From contig JAVKBW010000042.1 of assembly GCA_040222995.1 (NCBI GenBank), positions 186,001 to 250,000 on the forward strand: a stretch of 64,000 bases of DNA. The letters run 5' to 3'. Positions 51,167-61,245 of this stretch are shown here, one piece after another. Made by a program: the position numbers and the translations under genes. The notes below the pieces were generated by a model that had not been told where the DNA came from, did no database searches, and saw nothing but the letters and a program-made list of their open reading frames with translations. Source of the stretch: JAVKBW01 sp040222995. GTDB taxonomy: Bacteria > Pseudomonadota > Alphaproteobacteria > UBA8366 > Aestuariispiraceae. The number at the start of each line of letters is the position of its first letter. Position 1 is the stretch's first letter.

Positions 51167-51943
51167 GTGAAGATTATAAAGTGGTTCTGCATCGTCCTCG
51201 TGCTCATGCTGGCCGGCCCGGGTACCTATGCGACGACCAGCGACGACCGGAACGACGACTGGCGCACGGCGTCGCGGGACAGTATCGGCATCGCGCCCGA
51301 CGCCGCAAACACACAGGAAGCAATTGTCCAGGTCTATGCCGCGCGCGCTTTCCGGTGGCGGGGATACTTCGCCGTCCATAGCTGGATTGCGGTCAAGGAC
51401 GAAGGCGCGCCGAGTTACCGGACCTACGAAGTCGTCGGCTGGGGCGTTCGCCGGGGCGGCAAGGCCATCCGCATGCATCGCGGGATGCCGGATCGCGCGT
51501 GGTACGGCGCACGGCCCGACCTGCTGGCCGATCTGCGCGGCCCGGAAGCGGCGACGGCGATTGAGAAGATCGAAACCGCCATCGACACCTATCCCTATCA
51601 GGACAGCTACACGACCTGGCCCGGCCCGAATTCGAACACCTTCGTCGCCTATGTGTTGCGGCATGTGCCGGAACTGCGCGCCGATCTGCCGCCGACCGCC
51701 ATCGGCAAGGATTTTCTGCCCGGCCCCGATTTCGCCGCCATCACCCCGTCCGGCACCGGCGGGCAGCTTTCGCTTTTCGGGCTGTTGGGCATCGCGGTCG
51801 GCCTTGAGGAAGGGCTCGAAGTCAATCTGCTGGGGCTCAACTTCGGTATCGACCCCGGCGAACTCGCGTTGCGGCTGCCGGGCTTCGGCGTTATCGGCCT
51901 CAACACCGACGATCATGAATCCGCCATCACCCCCGCCGACTGA
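51167..51943 (+). CDS. DUF3750 family exported protein
   Basis: 258 residues from GTG 51167 (VKIIKWFCIVLVLMLAG), preceded by AGGAAAC. An N-terminal signal or anchor helix is followed by a domain with FRWRGYFAVHSWIAVKDEG, YEVVGWGVRRGG and WPGPNSNTFVAYVLRHVPEL, the DUF3750 hallmark. The His and Asn positions in the last blocks look enzyme-like, but the function is unknown. It sits between the carnitine cluster and a caspase-like gene, in the same direction, with no clear link. Confidence 0.72.
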   Translation: MKIIKWFCIVLVLMLAGPGTYATTSDDRNDDWRTASRDSIGIAPDAANTQEAIVQVYAARAFRWRGYFAVHSWIAVKDEGAPSYRTYEVVGWGVRRGGKAIRMHRGMPDRAWYGARPDLLADLRGPEAATAIEKIETAIDTYPYQDSYTTWPGPNSNTFVAYVLRHVPELRADLPPTAIGKDFLPGPDFAAITPSGTGGQLSLFGLLGIAVGLEEGLEVNLLGLNFGIDPGELALRLPGFGVIGLNTDDHESAITPAD

Positions 51944-52041
51944 CGGTCCGCGCCGACCGACCGGGCGGAAAATTACGGAATCCTTGAAGCACACAACCGA
52001 AAAGCGCACAATGCCCGGATTCAGCGGGGGATTTGTGCACG

Positions 52042-53871
52042 ATGCGCCTGCTTGCAGTGATTATCGCCGTTTCGGGGCTTCTTTTCGCCTCACAGGCCGC
52101 CCTGGCGGAAAAACGGATCGCCCTTGTCGTCGGCAATGGCGCATACCAGTATTCGCCGCTGCCCAACCCGCCCAACGATGCCGATCTGATGGCGAAAACA
52201 CTGGCCGATGTCGGGTTCGAGGTGACGAAATACAAGAATCTGGGCCGCCGGGACCTGAAACGGGCGTTCTTTGATTTCGGCCAGAAACTGGAACGGGCCG
52301 GCGACGGAGCGGTCGCACTGATCTATTATGCCGGCCATGGCGTGCAGCTTGACGGCGAAAACTACCTGATCCCCGTCGATACCCAGATCGAGGATGCCTT
52401 CGATGTCGAGATTGAGGCGATCCGGGCGTCGAGCCTGCTGAAAACCTTCTCCGGTTCGGAATCGAGCCTGAACATCGTTATTCTGGACGCTTGTCGCAAC
52501 AACCCCTTCAAGGGCAGTTCCCGGTCCGCCGGGCGCGGCCTGGCGAAAATGGACGCGCCGACCGGCACCCTACTCGCCTATTCAACGTCGCCCGGCAATG
52601 TCGCGGTGGACGGCAACGGCGCAAACAGTCCCTATACAAAGGCGCTCGCCAACGCCATCAGGGAACCCGGCGCTACCGTGGAACAGGTTTTCAAGCATGT
52701 CCGTATTTCGGTAATGGATCGAACCCAGGGCAAACAGGTGCCGTGGGAATCGTCGTCGCTGATCGGTAATTTCTCTTTCGTTGGCTCAGCCCCTCAGATC
52801 GGCAAAACCCAGCCGCTGCCGGTCGAGGAGCCGGTACAATCGGCGAATGTCAGGTCGGACAGCATGAGCCAGGTTGTCGAAATCGAATTCTGGAAATCGA
52901 TTTCCGACAGCAACAACCCGGATCTGTTCCAGTCCTATCTCGACAAGTTTCCGAACGGCATTTTCGTCGATATCGCCAAACAGCGCGTACAGACAGCCTC
53001 GACGGATGCCGCCACTTCGGTCGAGGAGTCGGAGCTTGTCTTCTTCCAGTCGATTCAAAACAGCGACCGCATAGAAGACTTCCAGGCCTATCTGGATCGC
53101 TTCCCGAACGGAAAATTCGCGCCGATCGCCAATGCGCGGATCAAGACCATCAGGGAAAAGCAGGCGAGCCAGAAAGAACTGGCGCAGCGGGCTGCGGAAA
53201 AGGCGACCTGGGATACGGTAAAGGACAGCAATAACGCCGGGCTGTTGCAGGCGTTTCTGGATGTCTATCCGAACGGAACCTACGCCGCCACGGCGAAATC
53301 GAAAATTGCGGCGCTGACCCAGCAGACGCAGGTCGCCTCGACCGCGTCAGGCGCCGATGAAGAGCGGACTTTCTGGAATTCCGTCAAGGATGCCGGGACG
53401 GCGGCTGAAATCATGGTCTACCTCGAATCCTATCCGAATGGGCGGTTCGCCGACGAGGCCAGAACCAAGCTGGCGTCTCTGTCGGCCGGCACGACGGCGA
53501 CCGCATCGAGACAATCTTTCGACGGTGCATGGCGTCTGACAGCACGTCATGTCGAGGGACCTTATGGTAGAATTCCGTTCTGCCGGAGCGGCGAAACCCT
53601 TGAAACCGTTGTCCTCGTCGAAAACGGCTATTTCGACACCAAGGCCAATTCCAACAAGAACGCTCCTGTCACCATTCAGGGTCAGATCAATACCCGCGGC
53701 ATCCTGGATCTGGAGTTCGTTCCCTGGGGGTCAAGCGACAGCGGCGGTTGGGGCAACACCATCGAACGCGGCGATCTTGTGTTGCACGGTAGCCTTGCAA
53801 AACAGCAAATGCTGAAACAGACCGTCGGCCAGGACTGCAAGGTCGAACTGCTTTTCAGCAGAAGCAATTAA
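52042..53871 (+). CDS. secreted caspase-family (C14) protein with C-terminal helical repeats
   Basis: 609 residues from ATG 52042. A signal peptide is cleaved near SQAALA. The caspase-like fold (about 24-245) has the catalytic dyad H99 (YYAGHG) and C151 (VILDACRNNPF), plus the substrate-loop KQVPWESSSLIGNF. Four repeats follow (about 285-490) with the pattern YL..FPNG.F...A: SYLDKFPNGIF, AYLDRFPNGKF, AFLDVYPNGTY and VYLESYPNGRF. A final beta-rich domain (about 500-605) has paired cysteines. Bacterial C14 proteins of this layout are periplasmic; the target is unknown. Confidence 0.85.
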   Translation: MRLLAVIIAVSGLLFASQAALAEKRIALVVGNGAYQYSPLPNPPNDADLMAKTLADVGFEVTKYKNLGRRDLKRAFFDFGQKLERAGDGAVALIYYAGHGVQLDGENYLIPVDTQIEDAFDVEIEAIRASSLLKTFSGSESSLNIVILDACRNNPFKGSSRSAGRGLAKMDAPTGTLLAYSTSPGNVAVDGNGANSPYTKALANAIREPGATVEQVFKHVRISVMDRTQGKQVPWESSSLIGNFSFVGSAPQIGKTQPLPVEEPVQSANVRSDSMSQVVEIEFWKSISDSNNPDLFQSYLDKFPNGIFVDIAKQRVQTASTDAATSVEESELVFFQSIQNSDRIEDFQAYLDRFPNGKFAPIANARIKTIREKQASQKELAQRAAEKATWDTVKDSNNAGLLQAFLDVYPNGTYAATAKSKIAALTQQTQVASTASGADEERTFWNSVKDAGTAAEIMVYLESYPNGRFADEARTKLASLSAGTTATASRQSFDGAWRLTARHVEGPYGRIPFCRSGETLETVVLVENGYFDTKANSNKNAPVTIQGQINTRGILDLEFVPWGSSDSGGWGNTIERGDLVLHGSLAKQQMLKQTVGQDCKVELLFSRSN

Positions 53872-53959
53872 CAGCCGATCCCGCGCGTATCTCCCTTGCC
53901 CCGGCCAAGCCGACAGGACTAGCATCGCCGCCTGACTTGGAAATACAGGGGCAAATGCA

Positions 53960-55996
53960 ATGACCATTCCGGAACAAACCGTCGTCCAGACCTATCCTCG
54001 CACGGTGAAGCACATCGAAAACATCTGGGTGCCGATGCCTGACGGCGCGAAGCTCGCCGCCCGCGTCTGGATGCCGGAGGATGCCGAACAGAAACCGGTT
54101 CCCGCCATTCTGGAATACCTGCCCTACCGCAAGCGTGACGGAACCCGCGTCCGCGACGATTGCCGGCATGAATACTGGGCCGGCCACGGCTATGCCTGCA
54201 TCCGGCTGGACATCCGCGGTACCGGCGACAGCGACGGCCAGATCACCGACGAATACACAAAATCGGAACAGGATGACGCGGTCGTCGCCATCGCCTGGAT
54301 TGCCGAACAACCATGGTGCACCGGATCGGTCGGCATGACCGGCATTTCCTGGGGCGGCTTCAATTCGCTGCAGATCGCGGCCAGACGGCCGCCGGCCCTG
54401 AAAACCATCATCACCCATTGTTCAACCGATGACCGTTATGCCGATGACGTTCATTTCATGGGCGGCTGTCTGGTCTGTGACGGCTTTTTCTGGGGGTCGG
54501 TCTTCTACCACATGATGGCGGGCGGACCGGACCCGGAAATCGTCGGTGACCGCTGGCGCGACCAGTGGCTGACCCGGATGGAGAACTGGCAGCCGCCGAC
54601 ATCGCATATCTGGATGAAGCACCAGCGCCGCGACGATTACTGGCGGCACGGATCGGTCTGCGAGAACTACGACGATATCGATATCCCTGTCTTCGCCGTC
54701 GGCGGCTGGGAAGACGGCTATTCCAACGCTGTTCCCCGACTGCTTGAAAACCTGAAAACCCCGACGAAAGGGCTGATCGGTCCGTGGGGTCACAAATACC
54801 CTGAATCCGGTATTCCCGGCCCAGCCATCGGGTTTCTGCAGCATGCCCTGCGCTGGTGGGACAAGTGGCTGAAAGACGAGGAAACCGGCATCATGGACGA
54901 GCCGGCCTACACCGTATACATGCACGACTTCACCCCGCCGGACGCCTGCCTGCCCTACATGCCGGGCCGCTGGGTGGCGGAACCGTCCTGGCCGTCGCCT
55001 AATATCGAAACCAGAACCCTGATGCTTAACGCAGATGGTTTGTCGGATACGGCCGGCGATGCGGTGGCCCTGACCCATATTTCGCCGCAAACGCTCGGCG
55101 CGACCGGCGGAAGCTGGTGCCCCTACGGCATGGGCGGCAGCAGTCCCGACCTTGCGCTCGACCAGCGGGAAGACGATGGCCAGTCGCTGACCTTCGACAC
55201 CGGCCCTCTCGACGATGCGCTGGAGCTGCTGGGCGCGCCGGTTTTCAGGGCACGGATTGCGGTGGATCAGGAACAGGCCTTTCTGGCCGTGCGGCTCAAC
55301 GATGTCGCGCCGGACGGCACATCGCGCCGCATCACCTTCGGCCTTTTGAACCTGAGTCATCGCGATGACCGCGAGCACATCTCGCCGATGAAACCCGGCG
55401 AGTGGACGGATATCTCCATCAAGCTGAACGATCTGGCTCATTCCGTTGCGCCCGGTCACCATCTGCGGGTCGCCATCTCGACCTGCTACTGGCCGATGAT
55501 ATGGCCGTCACCGCATCCGGTCGAACTGTCGCTGATGGCGGGCGAAAGTAAAATCGATCTGCCGATCCGGCCCGAGCGGAATGACCCGGCCATCACCTTC
55601 GACAAGCCGGTCGTGGCGCCGGTGGGCAAGACGACGGAGATCGTGCCGGCGTCGTCCTCGCGGTCGCTTGAGCGGGATTTCGCGAGCGGCCGATGGATCG
55701 AGACCCTGGTCGAGGATTCCGGCACCTTCCGCATCGAGGACATCGATCTGGAAATTTCGGACGGCCTGACCTGCGACTATTCAATTGCGGAGGGCGACCC
55801 GCTGTCGGCCGAAGGGGTGTGGCGCTGGCACACGACGCGCAGCCGCGGCGACTGGGACATCGCGATCTATACGGAAACACGGCTGCGGGCGACCGAAACC
55901 GAATGGCTGATCGACACCGATATCGACGCCCAGGAAAGCGGCCGGTCGATCTTCTCGAAAGCCTGGCGGGAACGCATTCCGCGCGACGGCATGTAG
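53960..55996 (+). CDS. CocE/NonD-family hydrolase (peptidase S15-like)
   Basis: 678 residues with an alpha/beta-hydrolase core (about 30-330) and a C-terminal jelly-roll X-Pro dipeptidyl-peptidase domain (about 370-640). The nucleophile elbow is GMTGISWGGFNSLQ, with Asp and His candidates in VFAVGGWEDGY and LIGPWGHKYPE. Members hydrolyse esters or proline peptides. It is followed by an amidohydrolase on the opposite strand and then by a peptide-type ABC importer, so a role on imported amide or ester compounds is plausible. Confidence 0.85.
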   Translation: MTIPEQTVVQTYPRTVKHIENIWVPMPDGAKLAARVWMPEDAEQKPVPAILEYLPYRKRDGTRVRDDCRHEYWAGHGYACIRLDIRGTGDSDGQITDEYTKSEQDDAVVAIAWIAEQPWCTGSVGMTGISWGGFNSLQIAARRPPALKTIITHCSTDDRYADDVHFMGGCLVCDGFFWGSVFYHMMAGGPDPEIVGDRWRDQWLTRMENWQPPTSHIWMKHQRRDDYWRHGSVCENYDDIDIPVFAVGGWEDGYSNAVPRLLENLKTPTKGLIGPWGHKYPESGIPGPAIGFLQHALRWWDKWLKDEETGIMDEPAYTVYMHDFTPPDACLPYMPGRWVAEPSWPSPNIETRTLMLNADGLSDTAGDAVALTHISPQTLGATGGSWCPYGMGGSSPDLALDQREDDGQSLTFDTGPLDDALELLGAPVFRARIAVDQEQAFLAVRLNDVAPDGTSRRITFGLLNLSHRDDREHISPMKPGEWTDISIKLNDLAHSVAPGHHLRVAISTCYWPMIWPSPHPVELSLMAGESKIDLPIRPERNDPAITFDKPVVAPVGKTTEIVPASSSRSLERDFASGRWIETLVEDSGTFRIEDIDLEISDGLTCDYSIAEGDPLSAEGVWRWHTTRSRGDWDIAIYTETRLRATETEWLIDTDIDAQESGRSIFSKAWRERIPRDGM

Positions 55997-56003
55997 CGCC
56001 CGC

Positions 56004-57623
56004 CTAACGGCGGTACACCGTTTCACCGCTGCGGATGGTTTCCTCAACCGTGATATCCCTGATCGGTATATCGGCGGTCAGCGGGTTGTCGGACAGGATT
56101 GCGAAATCCGCCAGTTTGCCGGGTTCCAGACTGCCGCGCTGATGGTCTTCGAAAACCTGCCACGCCGCATCGATGGTATGCGCGCGCAGGGCTTCCATCG
56201 GCGTCAGCTTCTGGCCTTCGCCGATCAGCACCCCGTTCGATGTCCTCCGTTCCGTCGCGCACCACATCAGATGCAGCGGCAGTGTCGGCGTGACCTGCGC
56301 GTCATTGTGGATGGTGAAGCGGATGCCCCGGTCGGCGGCCCAGCGGGTCGGGCACATGTTTTTCACCCGGTCCGGCCCCAGGCTGACATCGCGGTGGAAT
56401 TCGCCCCAGTAATACAGATGTGCAGGAAAGAAGCTGGCGGTGACGCCGAGATCCGCCATCCGGTCGAGCTGATCTTCCCGCAAGGTCTGCGCGTGGATAA
56501 GGGTATGGCGGTGGTCGTCACGCGGATTAGCCGTCAGAACCGCCTCTATCGCCGCCAGCATGACATCGGCGGTCGCGTCGCCATTGGCGTGGATATGACA
56601 CTGAAACCCCATATCGTGCAGCTTGCCGATACGTTTCGTCATCTGCTCGACCGTCACGGACAGGTCGCAACGATGCATCGGATCGCCGTTCAGCGCCTTG
56701 TAGTAAGGCTGGGTCAGGCACGCCGTCTGCAGATGGAACGACCCGTCGCCGAACAGTTTCCGGGGACCGAACAGGATCGGCCGTCGACGGGTGACGTCGA
56801 AACCCAGCTCGCCGTTGCTAAGGCGCGGTTCCAGAAACCCGGCCGGCAGAACCATGACATCCAGCTTCGGCGTTTCCTCCGCCGCGTAGCGGGTGAAATG
56901 GCCCAGGAAATCTTTCGTGGCCCAGGCGTTCTGCGCCATGGTCACGCCCTGTGCCAGATATTCCGCCTCCGAATATTCAAAAGCGGTGCGAAACCGGTCA
57001 TAGGTCATCTGGAATTCGGTATCGCCCAGCGCCCCCATCGCCGCCATGCCTTCCAGCAGCCCGTCCAGCCGGTTGGTCGTTTTGTCACGGCCGAACCGTC
57101 CGCCGCCCGGGTCCGGGCTGTCGTCGTCGATGCCGCGAATGGCGAGCGCCGGTGTATTGGCGACCCCGGCATGACCGGAAATATGAATGACCCAGATCGG
57201 ATGGTCGGTCGAAATGCGGTCGAGTTCGTCGCGCGTCGGAAACCGGTTTTCGGCAAGGCCGCTGGGTTCGAACATCGCGCCGATGACCCAGTCGCCTTTC
57301 GGCGTTTCTTCCGCCTTGTCCGACAGCCGGGCGAAAACATCGTCCAGCGTGTGACAGCCGCCGATCGGCGGACCGGAAAGATCGGCCCGGTGCAGGGCGA
57401 GAAACCCGGAATCGGGAAAATGCCCGTGCGGATCGATGAAGCCCGGAATCATCGTTCTGCCCTTCAGATCGACCCGCACAGTTTCCCGACCGGCCGTCTT
57501 TTCAAGCTGCGCCAGCGCGCCGACAGCAGTAACTCTGCCACCTTCGGTAATAACCGCCTCCGCCACTCTATCGTTATTATCGAGCGTCAGGATCGTGCCG
57601 CCGTGGTATAATGCGCCTGTCAT
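56004..57623 (-). CDS. YtcJ-like metal-dependent amidohydrolase
   Basis: 539 residues from ATG 57623 (MTGALYHGGTILTLD), after AGGAAAAACG. Metal site blocks: MIPGFIDPHGHFPDSG near the N-terminus, CHIHANGDATADVMLAA and HTLIHAQTL in the middle, and FTIHNDAQVTPTLPL further on. The fold is an amidohydrolase-3 TIM barrel with a composite beta domain (LEPGKLADFAILSDNPL). It is convergent with the CocE-type gene, seven bases apart, and divergent from the peptide importer. The substrate is unknown. Confidence 0.88.
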   Translation of the reverse strand: MTGALYHGGTILTLDNNDRVAEAVITEGGRVTAVGALAQLEKTAGRETVRVDLKGRTMIPGFIDPHGHFPDSGFLALHRADLSGPPIGGCHTLDDVFARLSDKAEETPKGDWVIGAMFEPSGLAENRFPTRDELDRISTDHPIWVIHISGHAGVANTPALAIRGIDDDSPDPGGGRFGRDKTTNRLDGLLEGMAAMGALGDTEFQMTYDRFRTAFEYSEAEYLAQGVTMAQNAWATKDFLGHFTRYAAEETPKLDVMVLPAGFLEPRLSNGELGFDVTRRRPILFGPRKLFGDGSFHLQTACLTQPYYKALNGDPMHRCDLSVTVEQMTKRIGKLHDMGFQCHIHANGDATADVMLAAIEAVLTANPRDDHRHTLIHAQTLREDQLDRMADLGVTASFFPAHLYYWGEFHRDVSLGPDRVKNMCPTRWAADRGIRFTIHNDAQVTPTLPLHLMWCATERRTSNGVLIGEGQKLTPMEALRAHTIDAAWQVFEDHQRGSLEPGKLADFAILSDNPLTADIPIRDITVEETIRSGETVYRR

Positions 57624-57806
57624 TCGTTTTTCCTGAAAAAATGTTGGACGTTGGTCCAAAAAGTTTCATAAAATCTCTTTCACGAAAACAAAAAAGATAG
57701 CACACTCGCGGCGAAACCAATCGGGCAACATACAAACGGCCCTATAAAACGGGCAGCAACAAGCTGCATTCAGAGAACAAGAGGATACGAAAGGAAGACG
57801 AGCACC

Positions 57807-59348
57807 ATGAATTTCACACCATCACGACGCCAGTTTCTGCAGACAGCGGCTTTCGCCGGTGCGGCAGGTCTGGTCGGAACCTTCCCCGGCGTTTCTTATT
57901 CCGCGGACGGCGACACCCTGACAATTCGTTTCGACAGGGAAATCGAGAGCTTCGACCCCGGTTACTATGTCGGCGGCCACCCGGCCAACGACGTGAACTG
58001 GGCTGTTTTACCGGCGCTGGTTCACTATGACGGACCGAACTGGAAACCAGCAGGCAATACCGAGAGCGTTACGGTTCGCGATTCCACCCATATCGATTTC
58101 GTGCTGAAGCCGGGCTTCATGTGGAGCGGCGGCAACGGCGAACTGACAGCCGAGGACGTTGCCTATTCCTACGACCGCATGACGACCAGCGAGTGGAAAG
58201 GCGATTTTACTGCATACGAAAAAACTGAAATCACCGGCAAATACAGCGGCACGATCGTGCTGAACCAGCCCTTTGCGCCGTTCCTGTCGGCAACGCTGGC
58301 CTCCGGCACCGGGGTTATCCTGTGCAAGAAGGCAATGGAAGCCGCCGGCGACAAATACACGCTCGACTATCCGGCGACCTGCGGCCCGTATGTCATTACG
58401 GAACACAAGCAGGGCCAGATTCTGAAGCTGCGCCCGAACCCCGACTGGAACGGACCGAAACCGGCTTTCGCCAATATTGACTGTCCGTTCGTTGCGGAAG
58501 ATGAAGCGGCGGCGCTCGCCTACGAGGCAGGCGAACTGGATTGCACGAAAATTACCTCCAATTCCTACGCCCGGTATCTCAAGGAACTACCGCCGGATTC
58601 GAAACTTACCGTCGCCGGCGCGTTGCAGTACATGTGGATGGGTATCAACACCGAGCATCCCAAGCTTAAGGATCCCCGGGTCCGGAAAGCCCTGCAATAT
58701 GCGGTTGACCTGGATTCGATCATCCAGGGTGCGTATTCCGGAACGGCGGAACCGTCCTACGGCGTCGTCTCTCCGGGCCTCATCGGCAGGCGCACGGAAT
58801 CGAGTTACTCCTACGATCCGGCGAAAGCCAAGGAACTCCTGGACGAAGCCGGCGTTTCCGGTCTGGAACTGACTCTCCGGACGCTGAACGCACAGGAACG
58901 CATCCTCGCCGCACAGATCATTCAGGCCAACCTGGCGGCGATCGGCGTCACGGTTAAAGTCCTGCCGCTCGATTCCGGTCCGTTCTGGGAAATGGGTCAG
59001 GAAAGCAAGGGCGATACCTGGAAGGATCTGGAACTGTGGATCATGCGGTACGGTTCAGGCCCCGACCCTTACGAGCCGTTCCAGTGGTTCGTCCGCGACC
59101 AGGTCGGTATCTGGAACTGGGAACGCTGGTCTTCGGATGAATTCGAGGAACTGTTCGGCAATCTTGTTGCTGAAACCGACCCTGACGAACGGCACAAGAT
59201 TGCCATTCGCATGCAGGAAATCATGGAAGACACCGGCGGTTACGTCTGGCTGACGCACGAACCGGAAGTCTATATCCACAAAGACAGTATCGATGCAGTT
59301 TTCGCACCATCGGGCGAAATGATCCTGCAGTACTTCAAGCCAGTTTAA
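57807..59348 (+). CDS. ABC importer substrate-binding protein, family 5 (peptide/nickel type)
   Basis: 513 residues with a twin-arginine signal (SRRQFLQTAAFAGAAGLVG). The family-5 pattern includes LTAEDVAYSYDRMTTSEW, the block MWMGINTEHPKLKDPRVRKA, and a C-terminal GYVWLTHEPEVYIHKDSID. It is the first gene of a dpp-like operon and is separated from the permeases by a perfect hairpin. The ligand may be an oligopeptide or an opine-like amide; the neighbouring hydrolase, amidohydrolase and oxygenase genes fit catabolism of the imported compound. Confidence 0.9.
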   Translation: MNFTPSRRQFLQTAAFAGAAGLVGTFPGVSYSADGDTLTIRFDREIESFDPGYYVGGHPANDVNWAVLPALVHYDGPNWKPAGNTESVTVRDSTHIDFVLKPGFMWSGGNGELTAEDVAYSYDRMTTSEWKGDFTAYEKTEITGKYSGTIVLNQPFAPFLSATLASGTGVILCKKAMEAAGDKYTLDYPATCGPYVITEHKQGQILKLRPNPDWNGPKPAFANIDCPFVAEDEAAALAYEAGELDCTKITSNSYARYLKELPPDSKLTVAGALQYMWMGINTEHPKLKDPRVRKALQYAVDLDSIIQGAYSGTAEPSYGVVSPGLIGRRTESSYSYDPAKAKELLDEAGVSGLELTLRTLNAQERILAAQIIQANLAAIGVTVKVLPLDSGPFWEMGQESKGDTWKDLELWIMRYGSGPDPYEPFQWFVRDQVGIWNWERWSSDEFEELFGNLVAETDPDERHKIAIRMQEIMEDTGGYVWLTHEPEVYIHKDSIDAVFAPSGEMILQYFKPV

Positions 59349-59357
59349 GGCAAATGC

Positions 59358-59384
59358 GCAGCCGGAATCATCGATTCCGGCTGC
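59358..59384 (+). terminator. intercistronic hairpin after the peptide-binding protein gene
   Basis: GCAGCCGGAATC and GATTCCGGCTGC form a perfect 12-bp stem with a 3-base loop, followed by CGCTTTAAG. Probably an mRNA-stabilising or partially terminating element between binding-protein and permease genes. Confidence 0.6.
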
Positions 59385-59404
59385 CGCTTTAAGTATTAAT
59401 CACT

Positions 59405-60349
59405 ATGTGGCTCTACGCCCTCAAACGCGTCGCATTGTCGGTCGTCATCATTCTTGTGGCGATCCTCGTGCTGTTCACAATGCTGCATTCGATTCCGGGC
59501 GACCCGGTGTCGATTGCGCTGGGACCGCGCGCGACACCCGAAATTCAGGCGGCCTATGCCGCCAAGATGCATCTCGACAAACCACTTCATGTTCAGTTTC
59601 TGATCTTTGTCGGCAATGTCCTGCAGGGAGACCTGGGCGCGGACGTCTTTTCCGACAGGCCTGTCTCGGACACTATAGCGGAACAGCTTCCCTTCACTCT
59701 GATTCTGGCCGTTACGGCGCTGGCATGGTCTGCGGCGATCGGCATTCCGCTCGGATGCCTTTCCGCGACCCATCCGAATACGCTGCTTGACCGGATAACC
59801 GGCGTTCTGTCGGTCGGCACCATCGCCGTGCCCTCTTTTCTCGTTTCGATATGGGCGATTCTGATTTTTGCCATCGGTCTGCACTGGCTGCCGGTAATCG
59901 GCGCCGGCGATGAAGGCGACATAGTCGACCAGATTCATCACCTGATACTGCCCGCTTTCGCTGTCGGTCTCGGTTGGGTCGGCTATATCGCCCGGATGGT
60001 GCGCGCTTCGATGCTGGAAGTGATGGGCGAGAACTATATCAAATCCGCCCGCGCCTTCGGGCTGACCCAGAACACTATCGTTTACCGCTACGCGCTGAAA
60101 GTGGCGATCCTGCCGACCATCACCCTGATCGGGATCGGGTTCGGCGGGCTGCTGTCGGGCGCGGTATTCGCCGAAATCATCTTTTCCCGTCCCGGTATCG
60201 GCAAGGTGATTTTCGACATGGTTCAAAGCCGCAATTTCCCGGTCGTCCAGGGCGCCGTCCTGGCGACGATCGGGTTGTATGTCATGGTCACCCTGGTGGC
60301 CGATCTTGTTGTCTCTTACCTGGATTCCCGTGTCCGTGAGTCTCTCTGA
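59405..60349 (+). CDS. ABC importer permease, DppB type
   Basis: A 314-residue permease with about six helices. The N-terminal helix and periplasmic motif VLFTMLHSIPGDPVSIALG are typical of DppB. The EAA loop is SARAFGLTQNTIVYRYALKVA and the family end-block is GGLLSGAVFAEIIFSRPGIG. The DppC start lies inside its last codons. Confidence 0.92.
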   Translation: MWLYALKRVALSVVIILVAILVLFTMLHSIPGDPVSIALGPRATPEIQAAYAAKMHLDKPLHVQFLIFVGNVLQGDLGADVFSDRPVSDTIAEQLPFTLILAVTALAWSAAIGIPLGCLSATHPNTLLDRITGVLSVGTIAVPSFLVSIWAILIFAIGLHWLPVIGAGDEGDIVDQIHHLILPAFAVGLGWVGYIARMVRASMLEVMGENYIKSARAFGLTQNTIVYRYALKVAILPTITLIGIGFGGLLSGAVFAEIIFSRPGIGKVIFDMVQSRNFPVVQGAVLATIGLYVMVTLVADLVVSYLDSRVRESL

Positions 60350-61241
60350 TACAAACGCCATCGGCGCAGATAAAGCTGACGCCCCGCAGACCGCACACAG
60401 CGAGGCGCGGGACAAGCTGTTTATTTTTCTGCGCAACAAGCAGGGCGTCTTCGGCCTGCTGCTGGTCATCGCCTTTTTCGTCAGCGCGATCTTCGCGCCG
60501 TTGTTCGCCACGCACGATCCGTTCGCCATGGATATTCCACAGCGCATGTCCGGACCGACAGCGGATCACTGGCTGGGCACCGACCAGCTTGGCCGCGATA
60601 CATACACACGGGTTCTTTACGGCGGACGGGTTGCGTTGCAGGTTGCGGCGATCGGCGTATCCGTTTCGCTGGTGCTGGGCCTTCTGCTCGGCACGCTGGC
60701 CGGCTACGGCCCACGCTGGCTCGACAGTTTTCTGCTGCTGATGTTCGACGCCGTACGGTCGTTTCCGACCATCGTTCTGGCGCTGGCAGCCGTCGCGCTG
60801 CTCGGACCCAGCCTCAACCTCGTTCTTGCGATCGTCATCGTGACAAGCATTCCCGGTTACGCCCGTCTGGCGCGGACCGCGACGCTGGCGCTGAAAAACA
60901 GCGAGTTCATTGTCGCCGAACGGTCGCTTGGCGCCAGCATGTGGCTGGTGCTGCGACGGCATATCATTCCGAACGTCATCGGACCGCTGCTGATTCTGGC
61001 GGCAATGGACGTGCCGGTCGTGGTTACGGTCGAGGCGGGCCTGAGTTTTCTGGGTCTGGGTGTGTTACCGCCGACCGCCAGTTGGGGTACGATTCTGAAC
61101 GAAGGCTATCTGGTGATCCGCGATACACCATGGCCGGTGATCGCCGGCGGCATCCCGCTGGTGCTGACCACACTGGGTTTCACATTCCTCGGCGAAGCCC
61201 TGCGCGATACCTTCGACCCGCGTCTGAACAGGGGGCGCTAG
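60330..61241 (+). CDS. ABC importer permease, DppC type
   Basis: About 303 residues from GTG 60330; a second GTG two codons later is also possible. No ATG is placed so that the start would not cut into the first helix. The DppC hallmark SGPTADHWLGTDQLGRDTYTRVLYG follows the first helix, and the EAA loop is AERSLGASMWLVLRRHIIPNV. It overlaps the DppB gene by 20 bases. Confidence 0.88.
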   Translation: MSVSLSDTNAIGADKADAPQTAHSEARDKLFIFLRNKQGVFGLLLVIAFFVSAIFAPLFATHDPFAMDIPQRMSGPTADHWLGTDQLGRDTYTRVLYGGRVALQVAAIGVSVSLVLGLLLGTLAGYGPRWLDSFLLLMFDAVRSFPTIVLALAAVALLGPSLNLVLAIVIVTSIPGYARLARTATLALKNSEFIVAERSLGASMWLVLRRHIIPNVIGPLLILAAMDVPVVVTVEAGLSFLGLGVLPPTASWGTILNEGYLVIRDTPWPVIAGGIPLVLTTLGFTFLGEALRDTFDPRLNRGR

Positions 61242-61245
61242 AGAA

